This document shows, one piece after another, positions 37,120-44,935 of a stretch of 64,000 bases of DNA. The position numbers and the translations under genes are program-made. How positions within the stretch are numbered: the stretch's first letter is position 1; each line of letters opens with the position of its first letter. The notes below the pieces were generated by a model. The model was not told the DNA's origin. It ran no database searches and saw only the letters and a list, made by a program, of their open reading frames with translations. This stretch comes from Coprenecus sp902388455 (lineage in GTDB: Bacteria > Bacteroidota > Bacteroidia > Bacteroidales > UBA932), in contig OZ007032.1 in NCBI GenBank assembly GCA_963931615.1, positions 1,984,001 to 2,048,000 on the forward strand, written 5' to 3'.

Positions 37120-38133
37120 TCAACAATAATTTTTCCATACCAATGTCCTAAATCTGCTTTGCAACTCACTCAATCGCTTCATAATCTCATCGAAAGAAGG
37201 TGCATTGGCATAGATGAAGCCAATTTGCATCTGCTTATAGTCGTCACGCAAAACATCTTCGATGCTTTCAGGAGGCAGGAACGATATTGTGTGTGGAAGA
37301 TGACTCGTATAGTCCAATCCACTCCAAGCCGTGAACTTTTTACGATGAGTCACAATGTCCTCGTATAATTGTACATCCTGCATTGCTTCCATAGCAAACG
37401 GTTTATCCATCATCTTTACAATGTCATACATGTGTCGTGTGATACGTTCGATATGCGTACAGCCGTTGGGACGGTTAAACTCTTCATGCAAAAGAAAAAC
37501 CTTTTCCAGAAATGTTCGTCCCGGTACTACGGTAGGAACAGTGAATATAGGCAATGAGAACTCTTCACCTGGATAAGCTTCTTCTATCATAGAACGCATT
37601 TCCACATCTTCTGATGGTTCCATGAGTGAACGACAACTTATCTCAATTTTGACTCGTTCGGGTATATATTGCATTTTCGTTTGCAACACTGAATTATACT
37701 CGACAAACAGGACTACAGGATCAAGGTCACTGACAGATGTCTCCGGAACTATAACCTTACAGCTCTCTGATAGCCCAAACTCTTTTAATCTGGTCTCAAC
37801 GTCGAGCGCGAAAGAGCCATCTATGAACTTCTTGGAGTCTTTCCGCAACTTAGTCCGTTGACTTTTAGTCTCAATATTTGTAAATCCGAGATATTGGGGA
37901 TCTATTGCAAGGTCAATATCTTCTGAAAACCGTTCTATTAATCCCCAACCTTTGCTAAGGCTTGTTCCTCCCTTGAAAACAAAAGCTGCTGCATACGGCA
38001 AAGAAAATATGGCACGTAACACCATACTGACCCAGTAGTCCTTTTCTACGGCATTATCCACAATCCCTTTATCTTCGGCTACATTAGCCAAAATGGTAAG
38101 TTGTTCTTCTTTTGTAAGTTTAGTAAAATTCAT
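37120..38133 (-). CDS. abiEii: AbiEii nucleotidyltransferase toxin
   Basis: A 337-aa nucleotidyltransferase of the AbiEii/AbiGii group, the toxin of the type IV-like AbiE abortive-infection pair; relatives add nucleotides to tRNA ends or bind GTP. Visible signatures are FVFKGGTSLSKGWGLIERFSEDIDLAI (~53-77), with the GGTSLSK and SEDIDLAI (D-x-D) motifs, and a conserved C-terminal helical region including RHMYDIVKMMD. It overlaps its antitoxin by 4 bp (38130-38133). It lies 77 bp ahead of the helicase gene, so the AbiE promoter may also drive helicase and methyltransferase. Confidence 0.88.
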   Translation of the reverse strand: MNFTKLTKEEQLTILANVAEDKGIVDNAVEKDYWVSMVLRAIFSLPYAAAFVFKGGTSLSKGWGLIERFSEDIDLAIDPQYLGFTNIETKSQRTKLRKDSKKFIDGSFALDVETRLKEFGLSESCKVIVPETSVSDLDPVVLFVEYNSVLQTKMQYIPERVKIEISCRSLMEPSEDVEMRSMIEEAYPGEEFSLPIFTVPTVVPGRTFLEKVFLLHEEFNRPNGCTHIERITRHMYDIVKMMDKPFAMEAMQDVQLYEDIVTHRKKFTAWSGLDYTSHLPHTISFLPPESIEDVLRDDYKQMQIGFIYANAPSFDEIMKRLSELQSRFRTLVWKNYC

Positions 38134-38726
38134 AATGCAAGTCGTTGTTTAATCCATTGCGGGGCAATACTGTAATCGTATTTGATTTCATCAGGACTAC
38201 CATATTTTTCAATGGCTTGTTTTATGATTGCAACCTGTTCATCTGTCACGTTATCTTTCCCTAATTCTTTCATGGCAGCGACTATAAGTGGAAACAAGTC
38301 TGTCTTGTAGGCAAAATTGCGAGGTGCGCTGCGCTTGAATATGATTTTACGGTTCCCGATAGTAAGTTCCCTTGCTGTGGCATCTGTCAAATAGACTGCA
38401 TTCATCGTGACCTGTGTGGAAAGTCCCAATTTGTTCAATGCTGTCAATCCACTAGGTATAATACGAGCCTTATCCTTTTCCGCTATAGCGTATGCGATAT
38501 CTTCTATAGAGGGACGAAGTACACCGAACTTATTCCGTAATGGATATAGATATAGACCTTGAGAAAGACGAATGAGCACACCCTCTTTCTCTAATCGGGA
38601 AAGCGCACGAGTAACTAGTCCGTCATTATTCAGATGGGCAAAATCACTCACCATATAAAGCCTGTTCGGCCCGTTTCGGTCTATGATGTTTCGTATTTCC
38701 TTCGTCAGTATTGTCTTCATATCCAC
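38130..38726 (-). CDS. abiEi: AbiEi antitoxin / autoregulator
   Basis: A 198-aa AbiEi-type protein (DUF6088 group). The N-terminal winged HTH (VSDFAHLNNDGLVTRALSRLEKEGVLIRLSQGLYLYP) is characteristic and is followed by the C-terminal antitoxin domain (IIPSGLTALNKLGLSTQV...KIIFKRSAPRNFAYK). AbiEi proteins neutralise AbiEii and repress their own promoter by binding inverted repeats. A Bacteroidota promoter (38741-38771) and an inverted repeat (38775-38807) lie just upstream. The start could be 38726 or the in-frame ATG at 38720. Confidence 0.85.
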   Translation of the reverse strand: MDMKTILTKEIRNIIDRNGPNRLYMVSDFAHLNNDGLVTRALSRLEKEGVLIRLSQGLYLYPLRNKFGVLRPSIEDIAYAIAEKDKARIIPSGLTALNKLGLSTQVTMNAVYLTDATARELTIGNRKIIFKRSAPRNFAYKTDLFPLIVAAMKELGKDNVTDEQVAIIKQAIEKYGSPDEIKYDYSIAPQWIKQRLAL

Positions 38727-38740
38727 AATGATTCCACTTG

Positions 38741-38771
38741 CAAAGATACGATATTACTCTTGATGTAGCAA
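38741..38771 (-). promoter_or_regulatory. Promoter of abiEi-abiEii (and possibly helicase-methyltransferase)
   Basis: On the minus strand TTGC (38771-38768), a 19-bp spacer and TATCTTTG (38748-38741) fit the Bacteroidota -33/-7 consensus, 15 bp ahead of the abiEi ATG. Confidence 0.6.
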
Positions 38772-38774
38772 TAA

Positions 38775-38807
38775 AATGTCCGAAATTCTTAAAGAAAATC
38801 GGACATT
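38775..38807. promoter_or_regulatory. Inverted repeat between gajB and abiEi: operator or terminator
   Basis: AATGTCCGA (38775-38783) and TCGGACATT (38799-38807) are perfect 9-bp arms 15 bp apart. They sit directly upstream of the abiEi -33 box, as expected for an AbiEi operator. They are also 36-68 bp beyond the gajB stop and followed on the minus strand by TTATT, so a terminator role is equally possible. Confidence 0.55.
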
Positions 38808-38842
38808 ATAGAATATACTAGCAATGCGTACAACAGAATCTA

Positions 38843-40270
38843 TTAATTAGGATTTAAAATATGGTTATTAGAAATTACAATCAATTGTTTACAACATCGT
38901 GTAAGAGCAACATATAAGTGCCTTTTGTCATTAAAACGATGCGCATTTAAAACAACAACCGTATCAAACTCAAGGCCTTTAGTAAGCAATGTTGTACCTA
39001 TTACTTTGCCTTGAATTTTACGGCCTTTTCTTCTCAATATATTGCGATTGCGCTCTATTGATTCTGCTGCAGAAACGCCAAGACGATCTGCATCTCGGAG
39101 GGCATTGCATATATCATGTAAAAAATCCTTTCGATACACTTTCATATCAGGAATGTTTTCAATGGCCTCAATTAGAGAGGCAATGTTAGTATATGATTTC
39201 TTTTCCTTTAAGTCTGTAATAATAGTTTCCAAAGAGCTTCGGATCAATTGGTCTGCAACTAATCTTTTGCTTTTTAATTGACCTGTATTTTTGAACCAAA
39301 CATTAATTTTTGTTTTTGACCCAATTGTGCGCATCAAATTAACTATACTCTCAATTAGAGAACATCCATTTAATTTATCAAACGATATACAGCTCGAATA
39401 AAAAATGTTATCATCTATCGACTCTATCATTTTTAACTGGGGAAACTGTTGAATGAACTTTTTCCGAGGCTCTACAGATTCACTTGTCGGGTGTATCAGT
39501 AAAACACTATTATCACGCAAGGCATTATATATTTCATTTTTGTATAATGACCGTGAAATAGCATAATCATTTTCTGGAGCAATAACAACTTTGATTTCAT
39601 GATAGTCATGTAAATCAAGTGTATTTGTGGATAGAAGTTTACTGCGTATCGACAAAAGATCTTGTCCTAAAGCAATTCTTCCTGCATTATTCCACCTCCA
39701 CGGTATTTCCAATGATTGACAATTGTCGTTAAACAACTTAAATGATTCCCCGGAAAAATCCACAATATGCTCTCTTCCAAAGTCAAATATGCCTTGCAGG
39801 GGGTCGCCTAATATATGTGTATGAAGTATAGTAGATAAAGACATTATCATTTGGTGTTGACCCACTGTACAATCTTGGTATTCATCGACTATAAGATGAT
39901 CATATTTTATAGCCAAATACTTTTTTATGGGTAGTGCTTTCAGTATTTTTGTCGCATGCTCTATGGCAAAATGAAATAAGGAGCCTGCATCAGACAATGA
40001 CGGTATCTCATCTTTATTAAGATGGTAAGCCTTGACCAAATTCAGTGCAAAACCACAAATGGTTTCAAGCTGATATGTAGATGATGGAATATTCTTTAAC
40101 CGGAATTTTTCTTTTAACGAAGCAATACCTGCATGTGTATGTGTCAAGACTAACACTCGCTTCTCCCCTCTATATGAAGCAATACATTCTGCAATGGTAT
40201 ATGTTTTACCAAAGCCTGCAGGGGCAATAACCATACTCTTATTTGCCGAAAGGAAGGTGTCTATATCCAT
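38843..40270 (-). CDS. gajB: GajB-like UvrD/Rep-type helicase (Gabija-like system)
   Basis: A 475-aa SF1A helicase. The Q/Walker A region is MVIAPAGFGKTYTIAECIASY (~14-34), DHLIVDEYQDCT (~126-137) is motif II, HILGDPLQGIFDFGRE is motif III, and GTTLLTKGLEFDTVVVLNAHRF and LYVALTRCCKQLIVI (~455) are motifs V and VI. The length is close to that of the described GajB (about 490 aa), and the gene lies 2 bp after an OLD/Toprim gene, the defining Gabija arrangement. In the known system GajB associates with GajA tetramers and senses or degrades DNA termini made by phage. All helicase motifs look intact. Confidence 0.85.
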   Translation of the reverse strand: MDIDTFLSANKSMVIAPAGFGKTYTIAECIASYRGEKRVLVLTHTHAGIASLKEKFRLKNIPSSTYQLETICGFALNLVKAYHLNKDEIPSLSDAGSLFHFAIEHATKILKALPIKKYLAIKYDHLIVDEYQDCTVGQHQMIMSLSTILHTHILGDPLQGIFDFGREHIVDFSGESFKLFNDNCQSLEIPWRWNNAGRIALGQDLLSIRSKLLSTNTLDLHDYHEIKVVIAPENDYAISRSLYKNEIYNALRDNSVLLIHPTSESVEPRKKFIQQFPQLKMIESIDDNIFYSSCISFDKLNGCSLIESIVNLMRTIGSKTKINVWFKNTGQLKSKRLVADQLIRSSLETIITDLKEKKSYTNIASLIEAIENIPDMKVYRKDFLHDICNALRDADRLGVSAAESIERNRNILRRKGRKIQGKVIGTTLLTKGLEFDTVVVLNAHRFNDKRHLYVALTRCCKQLIVISNNHILNPN

Positions 40271-40272
40271 AT

Positions 40273-41985
40273 CTACTTATCAATCCAAGATGAAAGCATA
40301 TCTATAATACTTTTAAGCCGACTACCATTTGCGAGTTTGGAATAATGAGTCAAAATACATTTTCCCATAAGCTCACCATATTCTTGTCTTTTATACCATT
40401 CCTTCTTTTTCGCTGCTTTACCAAGAGCTAATCTTAGTTCGGAACTTTCGTTTTCATACCAGTCTTTTGTTTGCTCCATTTTATTCTGCATAAAAGCATT
40501 TGTGCTATCAAAAATTATTGTCTCGGCTTCTTCGGCGGTCTTATATCCATCTTTTTCTATTTTATTAATTACAATCTGTATAAGTTCTTTGACGGCATTC
40601 CAAGGTGCATCGTTAAAAACCTGTTGTTCTATAGAATTATTTTCGTTGCAATCGATTACTTCTACTCCTGTTTGTTTGAATTGTTGTTTGCGGTCATTGA
40701 CATCTTTACAATCAGAGTCGCATAACAATGCTGTTGGATACAATAGACTATTAAACCCTGTTACATACCCAATCATCCCATTTCCTGTTCCATCTGCAAA
40801 TCTTATTCCTTTACAAGCCGCAGATTCTTTATCTAAATCTATTCGAAACTGATTAATTGCACGACAAAAGCCAATTTCTGTTGCGCCTTCACACACTATA
40901 ATTTTTCTTGCAAAAAAAGCCTCCGGATTCTTTCTAATACAACCTTGCATTTCTTCATCAACATGTTGTAAATGTGATACTCCTTTACGTAAAATATAAA
41001 GTGCAGTACAAGGAATTTCAACGATAACATTACTAGAATGGGTTGTAATGATTATTTGCTTATCAGTATATTTCGAAAGCCTATTAACAAGGTGCTGAAC
41101 TCTATCTGGTTCCAGTCCTTGCTCGATCTCGTCAATTAAGATAACACCTGAAGGATGAGTTAAAGCTAATTGAATAGCAAGGGATAAAAGCCGTTTAGAC
41201 CCTTTCCCTTTTAAACGGAACGGTATTCCATCTTCGTGAATGCTGACCTTGTTCTCGCTAATTGCTATATCTTTATGGTCAAGCATAGCTTTCATTTCAT
41301 TTAAAGTTATTCCTAACTCACTGGCTACACTTTTGATTTTGTTTATCACATCTTCGAATTTGTTGCCGATATTTGCATCAAATGCATTTTTGGCTTCTCG
41401 AACTACATCTAAAACACGATTTTCATCATCAGCTATATGATTACCATTCAACTGTTGATAGAGACTATAAAGAGGATTTCCTTTGTTTAAAGAAAAATGA
41501 CGATCTGTATATTCTGACACGGAGAAAACATTTAGTTTTCCTCTATCAGTCGCCTTTATTATAGAGGATTCCACACCATTATAGGAAACCACTTCCCAGG
41601 AAGGTTCCAAATCTTTTCTAATAGTAAGTCGTATAGTAAGAGCCGACAAAGCATCATGCGCTTCTTCGGACTCCATATCATCAACTAACTGATAGTCTTT
41701 TGTTATTCCGCGAAGATGATCACTGTACTTTAATATCAATTCATCTGGAATATCAGAAACTACTCCCTCTATAACAATAGGTGATGTAGTATCGCACATA
41801 TAAAAATCGCTATCATTCAGGCGTATACTCCAAGATGGAGCAAAGACATAGGCAATCGCATCCAAAATTGTAGATTTGCAAGAATCTCCACGTCCAATAA
41901 TACAAGTGATACCGTCCCCAAATATCTGTTCGAAATTTTTTATCCCTCTAAAATGACTAATTTTTAAGAATCTCAACTTTGCCAT
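40273..41985 (-). CDS. gajA: GajA-like OLD-family ATPase/Toprim nuclease (Gabija-like system)
   Basis: A 570-aa protein with ABC-type ATPase and Toprim nuclease parts. Residues 1-60 (LKISHFRGIKNFEQIFGDG, then IIGRGDSCKSTILDAIAY) hold the Walker A of RecF/OLD ATPases. GKGSKRLLSLAIQLAL resembles the ABC signature region and GVILIDEIEQGLEPDRV (~281) is Walker B/D-loop. The Toprim part begins at RKIIVCEGATEIGF (~363), with acidic LLCDSDCKD (~421). The length matches described GajA (about 580 aa). GajA in the known system is a sequence-specific nicking endonuclease inhibited by nucleotides and activated when phage depletes them. Order gajA-gajB with a 2-bp gap supports Gabija over single-gene OLD proteins. 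Confidence 0.87.
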   Translation of the reverse strand: MAKLRFLKISHFRGIKNFEQIFGDGITCIIGRGDSCKSTILDAIAYVFAPSWSIRLNDSDFYMCDTTSPIVIEGVVSDIPDELILKYSDHLRGITKDYQLVDDMESEEAHDALSALTIRLTIRKDLEPSWEVVSYNGVESSIIKATDRGKLNVFSVSEYTDRHFSLNKGNPLYSLYQQLNGNHIADDENRVLDVVREAKNAFDANIGNKFEDVINKIKSVASELGITLNEMKAMLDHKDIAISENKVSIHEDGIPFRLKGKGSKRLLSLAIQLALTHPSGVILIDEIEQGLEPDRVQHLVNRLSKYTDKQIIITTHSSNVIVEIPCTALYILRKGVSHLQHVDEEMQGCIRKNPEAFFARKIIVCEGATEIGFCRAINQFRIDLDKESAACKGIRFADGTGNGMIGYVTGFNSLLYPTALLCDSDCKDVNDRKQQFKQTGVEVIDCNENNSIEQQVFNDAPWNAVKELIQIVINKIEKDGYKTAEEAETIIFDSTNAFMQNKMEQTKDWYENESSELRLALGKAAKKKEWYKRQEYGELMGKCILTHYSKLANGSRLKSIIDMLSSWIDK

Positions 41986-42018
41986 ATTACATTCGTTATA
42001 TAAACTTTTTGATTCTTG

Positions 42019-42222
42019 TTATTCGGTTCTCAGCAAATCATTCACAGACACATTTAAGGCCTTTGCTATTTGAATTAGCATTTCTACACTGGGCTGTGTT
42101 GTGTTTGTAACCCATTTAGAAATTATGGCAGGATCCTTATCCAACTGTTCCGAGAGCCATTTATTGCTCTTGTTTTTCTCTGCGAGAACGACTTTGATGC
42201 GATTCAGTAATTTACGTTCCAT
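42019..42222 (-). CDS. XRE-family HTH regulator ahead of the Gabija-like genes
   Basis: A 67-aa single-domain Cro/CI-type helix-turn-helix protein: VVLAEKNKSNKWLSEQLDKDPAIISKWVTNTTQPSVEMLIQIAKALNVSVNDLL. It is 33 bp upstream of gajA on the same strand, making it the first gene of the defence operon, and is likely its repressor or controller protein (C-protein-like). A -7 box TATCTTTG lies 24 bp upstream of the ATG. Confidence 0.82.
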   Translation of the reverse strand: MERKLLNRIKVVLAEKNKSNKWLSEQLDKDPAIISKWVTNTTQPSVEMLIQIAKALNVSVNDLLRTE

Positions 42223-42245
42223 ATTATATCTCCATTACATGGTTA

Positions 42246-42253
42246 CAAAGATA
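42246..42253 (-). promoter_or_regulatory. -7 box of the XRE-gajA-gajB operon
   Basis: TATCTTTG on the minus strand matches the Bacteroidota -7 consensus exactly; I do not see a good -33 box. This is the only likely promoter for the leading defence genes. Confidence 0.45.
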
Positions 42254-42778
42254 AGGAGATTCAGAGAATATAATTGACTTGGAGGGTTAAATATTGCAAC
42301 TCGCAACAAAAAAGTGAGCAAAACATCAATTACAACTACATATTCTTTCTTTATTGGCAGTTTTGTGTCAGGTCCATTTGGTAAACCAATTACTTTTTGT
42401 GGGAACTTTACGGTATCAAACTACAAAGAATATTGAATGTATAATTTGATAATCAGAAAGATATAGAACATTATTCGGTTCAAGTGTGGAGTTGTTCCGC
42501 CTATCATGTAGAAGGTTGTGGAAGGACCTAAACGTGGATAAACGATGCAATACCCCACACTCGAATAGATATGGGGTACGGGCATAGAAAACCCATTCCA
42601 TAGTCTAAACAAGAATGAGTGCTGTTCGTTGTCCTCACGTTTTGAAAACTTCCACATTTTCTACATAGGACAGTGCGAAAACACTTTCAACATGTCTTGT
42701 CCCACGGATTGCTCCGTAAGACAGGACAAAGATACGAAAGTTTTCTACAAACAGCACTCAAATTGTGGTGTATTGCAC
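42254..42778. other. 525-bp non-coding stretch with several inverted repeats
   Basis: No convincing gene; the short open frames here have poor composition. Visible structure includes arms GAGTGCTGTT (~42615) and AACAGCACTC (~42752), with GAAAACTT / AAAGTTTTC inside them; a hairpin TGTCTTGTCC...ACGGA-TTGC-TCCGT...GACAGGACA (~42692-42727); and ATACCCCACAC / ATGGGGTA-like short arms (~42550-42580). It could be a regulatory RNA region, a replication or recombination site, or the remains of an insertion sequence. I cannot decide. Confidence 0.4.
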
Positions 42779-43000
42779 CTAAATATTAGCCAGTTGTGGG
42801 TCTGGAGGGTCTATACCGGATATATTTAAAGGATGTGTGTCTCCATAACTATTTCGGATAATCTCAGAACCAAGTTGGAAGTCCATCTGAGTAAGAATGA
42901 CAGAACTTTCAAAATCTTCCTTAGATATACCATCTAAAAATCCTGTCAGCCAGTTTGAGTATTGATATTTAATAGGATATAAAAACAAAGAGACTCCCAA
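42779..43000 (-). CDS. Small hypothetical protein
   Basis: A 73-aa protein without recognisable domain. Its C-terminal part (SYGDTHPLNISGIDPPDP) faintly resembles the end of the short frame at 43435-43596 (STDTALDMSGLRHVD), suggesting related small genes in tandem. It is low-complexity free and plausible but unproven. Confidence 0.35.
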   Translation of the reverse strand: MGVSLFLYPIKYQYSNWLTGFLDGISKEDFESSVILTQMDFQLGSEIIRNSYGDTHPLNISGIDPPDPQLANI

Positions 43001-43065
43001 ATCAATCCATGTTCAAATCGGAATCAAGTTGGAAGTCCCTCCTGTACTCTGCAAACATCCTCTCC

Positions 43066-43353
43066 TCATCCCATCTGCTCGGCTATCCTCTGAATCACCC
43101 AGTCCATGTAAAGAGCCTGTCCCGATGTCTGTCTGCCCCACCAACAGCAATCGTATGCTGCCAGTATCACCTCTCCGTTCTCCTTTAGTAGTTCCGCCAT
43201 GTAGGGAGTAACAAGCCACCATTCAAGGACCTCGCTGTTCTCATCAAGGTTCTGGAGACTGTCCCAGATGTTCTCGTCATGTCTCATAAGTTCCTCCATT
43301 ACAAGATTCTGTCCGCAGAGTATCATCTCATCTGCAATCTGCTGTGCTGTCAT
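43066..43353 (-). CDS. Small hypothetical protein
   Basis: A 95-aa, helical, acidic, Trp-rich protein (MTAQQIADEMILCGQNL; LEWWLVTPYMAELLKENGEVI; YDCCWWGRQTSGQALYMDWVIQRIAEQ). No domain recognised. Composition and length suggest a true gene. It resembles small immunity/antirestriction-type proteins only in size and acidity; a function cannot be assigned. Confidence 0.5.
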   Translation of the reverse strand: MTAQQIADEMILCGQNLVMEELMRHDENIWDSLQNLDENSEVLEWWLVTPYMAELLKENGEVILAAYDCCWWGRQTSGQALYMDWVIQRIAEQMG

Positions 43354-43434
43354 GTCTTTAAACGAAAAATGCCGCTCCTTGTGAGAACGGCTGGTTAAAC
43401 ATCTTTTATATGGACTATGCTATGTATTAGTTGT

Positions 43435-43596
43435 TTATTTGGCAGGATGCAGAGGAATGGTTTGACAGTCAACGTGTCTTAATCCAGACATATCTAAAGC
43501 AGTATCTGTTGAATGTACCCTACACTGGTCTTGCTTTGAGACTGATTCTGATTTTTCCGGAAGATATACTGGGGGTATTTTGGATAGATACTCCAT
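43435..43596 (-). CDS. Possible 53-aa protein
   Basis: Open frame from ATG at 43596 (MEYLSKIPPVYLPEKSE) to TAA at 43435. It has the same strand and spacing pattern as its small neighbours, and its tail resembles that of the 42779-43000 protein. No domain; the call is tentative. The surrounding 43354-43732 stretch holds nothing else I can support apart from the vapD terminator. Confidence 0.25.
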   Translation of the reverse strand: MEYLSKIPPVYLPEKSESVSKQDQCRVHSTDTALDMSGLRHVDCQTIPLHPAK

Positions 43597-43680
43597 ACTT
43601 GTCCTTTACCTATGCTTAATGAGAGCAGGTATAGTTAAACGCAGGTGTCTCCAAATCAATTTTGGATTAGCCTGTATACA

Positions 43681-43709
43681 GAAAACCCTCCAGTTGTTGC
43701 CGGAGGGCG
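43681..43709 (-). terminator. Terminator of vapD
   Basis: On the minus strand CCCTCC / GGAGGG arms around an AACAA loop are followed by TTTTCT, 24 bp beyond the vapD stop. Confidence 0.7.
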
Positions 43710-43732
43710 TATCTATAAATGAGTGTATATTG

Positions 43733-44014
43733 TCACTGTTCCTTGAATACTGGTGTGAAGTCGCTCCAGTTCTCGACTTTGAATGCGCGTATGTCCCTGA
43801 CTGAATCCTTGAACCATCCCGTATTCTTAAGTGCCTCTATTGCTCTGTAAAGGTTTGCCATATCGTCCCTTTCTGTCAAATAGACACTTCCTTGCGCATT
43901 GTAGAATCCATATTTACGCAGGATTACTCCTATCTCGAAATATGCGTTGTTATACGGCTCACCATAATTCTTCTTAAGGTCTGCCACGACCATATCAAAT
44001 GCTATCGCAAACAT
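43733..44014 (-). CDS. vapD: VapD-family endoribonuclease
   Basis: A 93-aa protein from the ATG at 44014 (MFAIAFDMVVADLKKNYG); a longer frame from 44059 overlaps the upstream gene and lacks similarity. Diagnostic VapD features are the N-terminal strand with AFD, the central GFYNAQGSVYL, and the C-terminal SVRDIRAFKVENWSDFT. VapD is a Cas2-like ferredoxin-fold RNase that cleaves mRNA, found on plasmids and islands and linked to persistence and toxin-antitoxin behaviour. It is 7 bp after a 59-aa gene that may be its partner. A terminator follows. Confidence 0.85.
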   Translation of the reverse strand: MFAIAFDMVVADLKKNYGEPYNNAYFEIGVILRKYGFYNAQGSVYLTERDDMANLYRAIEALKNTGWFKDSVRDIRAFKVENWSDFTPVFKEQ

Positions 44015-44021
44015 GCCCTCT

Positions 44022-44201
44022 CTACAGCTTGACTGGCTGGAAATACCTTTCCTCACCAAAGAAAATCCTACCGACTTTATCTTTAATGGCTATGACAATC
44101 CCTTTAAATGGATTCTGCTCTATGTCTATCACTTCGCCCTCCACCCAGTCCGGCTCTCCTGTAAGCTGAGGGGACACTCTGGCTTTTTCTCCTAATTTCA
44201 T
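44022..44201 (-). CDS. 59-aa protein upstream of vapD, candidate antitoxin
   Basis: Open frame from ATG at 44201 (MKLGEKARVSPQLTGEPDWV) to TAG at 44022. It is a small beta-rich protein (VEGEVIDIEQNPFKGIVIAI; GRIFFGEERYF) that looks like an SH3/KOW-type barrel. It has a promoter with both boxes at 44230-44260, and its stop lies 7 bp before vapD, so it is the first gene of a two-gene operon. VapD is often paired with a small antitoxin (VapX); the homology of this protein to VapX is not established. The antitoxin role is inferred from position. Confidence 0.6.
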   Translation of the reverse strand: MKLGEKARVSPQLTGEPDWVEGEVIDIEQNPFKGIVIAIKDKVGRIFFGEERYFQPVKL

Positions 44202-44229
44202 GGCTCTATTTTGTATTGGTTGTTCTCTG

Positions 44230-44260
44230 CAAATATAGTCTTTTATGGTGTAAATGCCAA
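44230..44260 (-). promoter_or_regulatory. Promoter of the vapD operon
   Basis: TTGG (44260-44257), a 19-bp spacer and TATATTTG (44237-44230) on the minus strand fit the Bacteroidota -33/-7 consensus, about 30 bp ahead of the 59-aa gene. Confidence 0.65.
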
Positions 44261-44419
44261 TTCCGTACCAATTTTATCTGGAAGTGCATAATCTTTCTTT
44301 AAATGGATGAAGTCCTATAACATTACGGCTTCGCCTTTGGCATATAAAGGAAGTATGTGGCTCTGTCTCCAACTTGTCTGGAATCCAAACCGTACTCATG
44401 CCTGTCATATCTGGCCGAC

Positions 44420-44587
44420 CTAATCTCTCCGCTTTCTGCTTTCCCGCTCCTCAAAGTAAGGCATATAAAGAACCTCTCTGTCCCAGTCCTCGTCCTCATT
44501 GTAGACATAAACTGTTCTTGACCTCTGGATTTCGAGAATCATCGGTATCTCCATCGTTGTTGTCAATATCAGTGGTATTGCTCTCAT
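44420..44587 (-). CDS. Possible 55-aa protein
   Basis: Frame from ATG at 44587 (MRAIPLILTTTMEIPMILEI) with tail YVYNEDEDWDREVLYMPYFEE ending at 44420. An overlapping frame (44323-44508) continues with DRHEYGLDSRQVGDRATYFL, so the true gene may be a frameshifted combination of the two. Tentative. Confidence 0.25.
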   Translation of the reverse strand: MRAIPLILTTTMEIPMILEIQRSRTVYVYNEDEDWDREVLYMPYFEERESRKRRD

Positions 44588-44669
44588 GTCATGTATCGTT
44601 AAATGTTAATCAATCTTCTATGTCTGAGTCTCTTTAAATGGAAATCTTTTTGGTTGTCTGAACCGATAT

Positions 44670-44795
44670 ATGAAGTTACGCATTGTTCGGGAGATTTCCA
44701 AAGTAAATTTTCCGGACAAACTGCTGATACATAATGAGAGAGGTAGGTATGTGCCACAGCCTGTCTTCCATCTCCGAATCAAAGCCATGCCGTAA
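44670..44795 (+). CDS. Possible 41-aa protein
   Basis: Frame on the plus strand (MKLRIVREISKVNFPDKLLI to HLRIKAMP), followed 3 bp later by a terminator-like hairpin at 44799-44850. The basic, short sequence has no recognised domain. The adjoining terminator is the main support. Confidence 0.25.
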   Translation: MKLRIVREISKVNFPDKLLIHNERGRYVPQPVFHLRIKAMP

Positions 44796-44798
44796 ATA

Positions 44799-44850
44799 TG
44801 ACAGGAAATGCCAATCCGCAGAACGAATCAGCATTTCTCCTGTCTGTTTT
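44799..44850 (+). terminator. Terminator-like hairpin
   Basis: GACAGGAAATGC and GCATTTCTCCTGTC arms enclose a ~20-nt loop and are followed by TGTTTTGT. It would end a plus-strand transcript from the 41-aa frame. Confidence 0.5.
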
Positions 44851-44884
44851 GTAAGTAACTTATAATCAGGTTATTGATTATATA

Positions 44885-44935
44885 TCGCTGATATTCAGCT
44901 TATTAATTACGACGTATTTTTGTCAGGGGTATATA
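44885..44935 (-). repeat. TATATACCCC motif, copy B (interrupted by IS copy 2)
   Basis: Read on the minus strand: TATATACCCCTGACAAAAAT, then ACGTCGTA and an AATTAATAAGCTGAATATCAGCG tract. It is the inverse-orientation relative of the copies at 13487-13530 and 50401-50458. The IS1182-like element has inserted at its TATATA. Confidence 0.5.
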
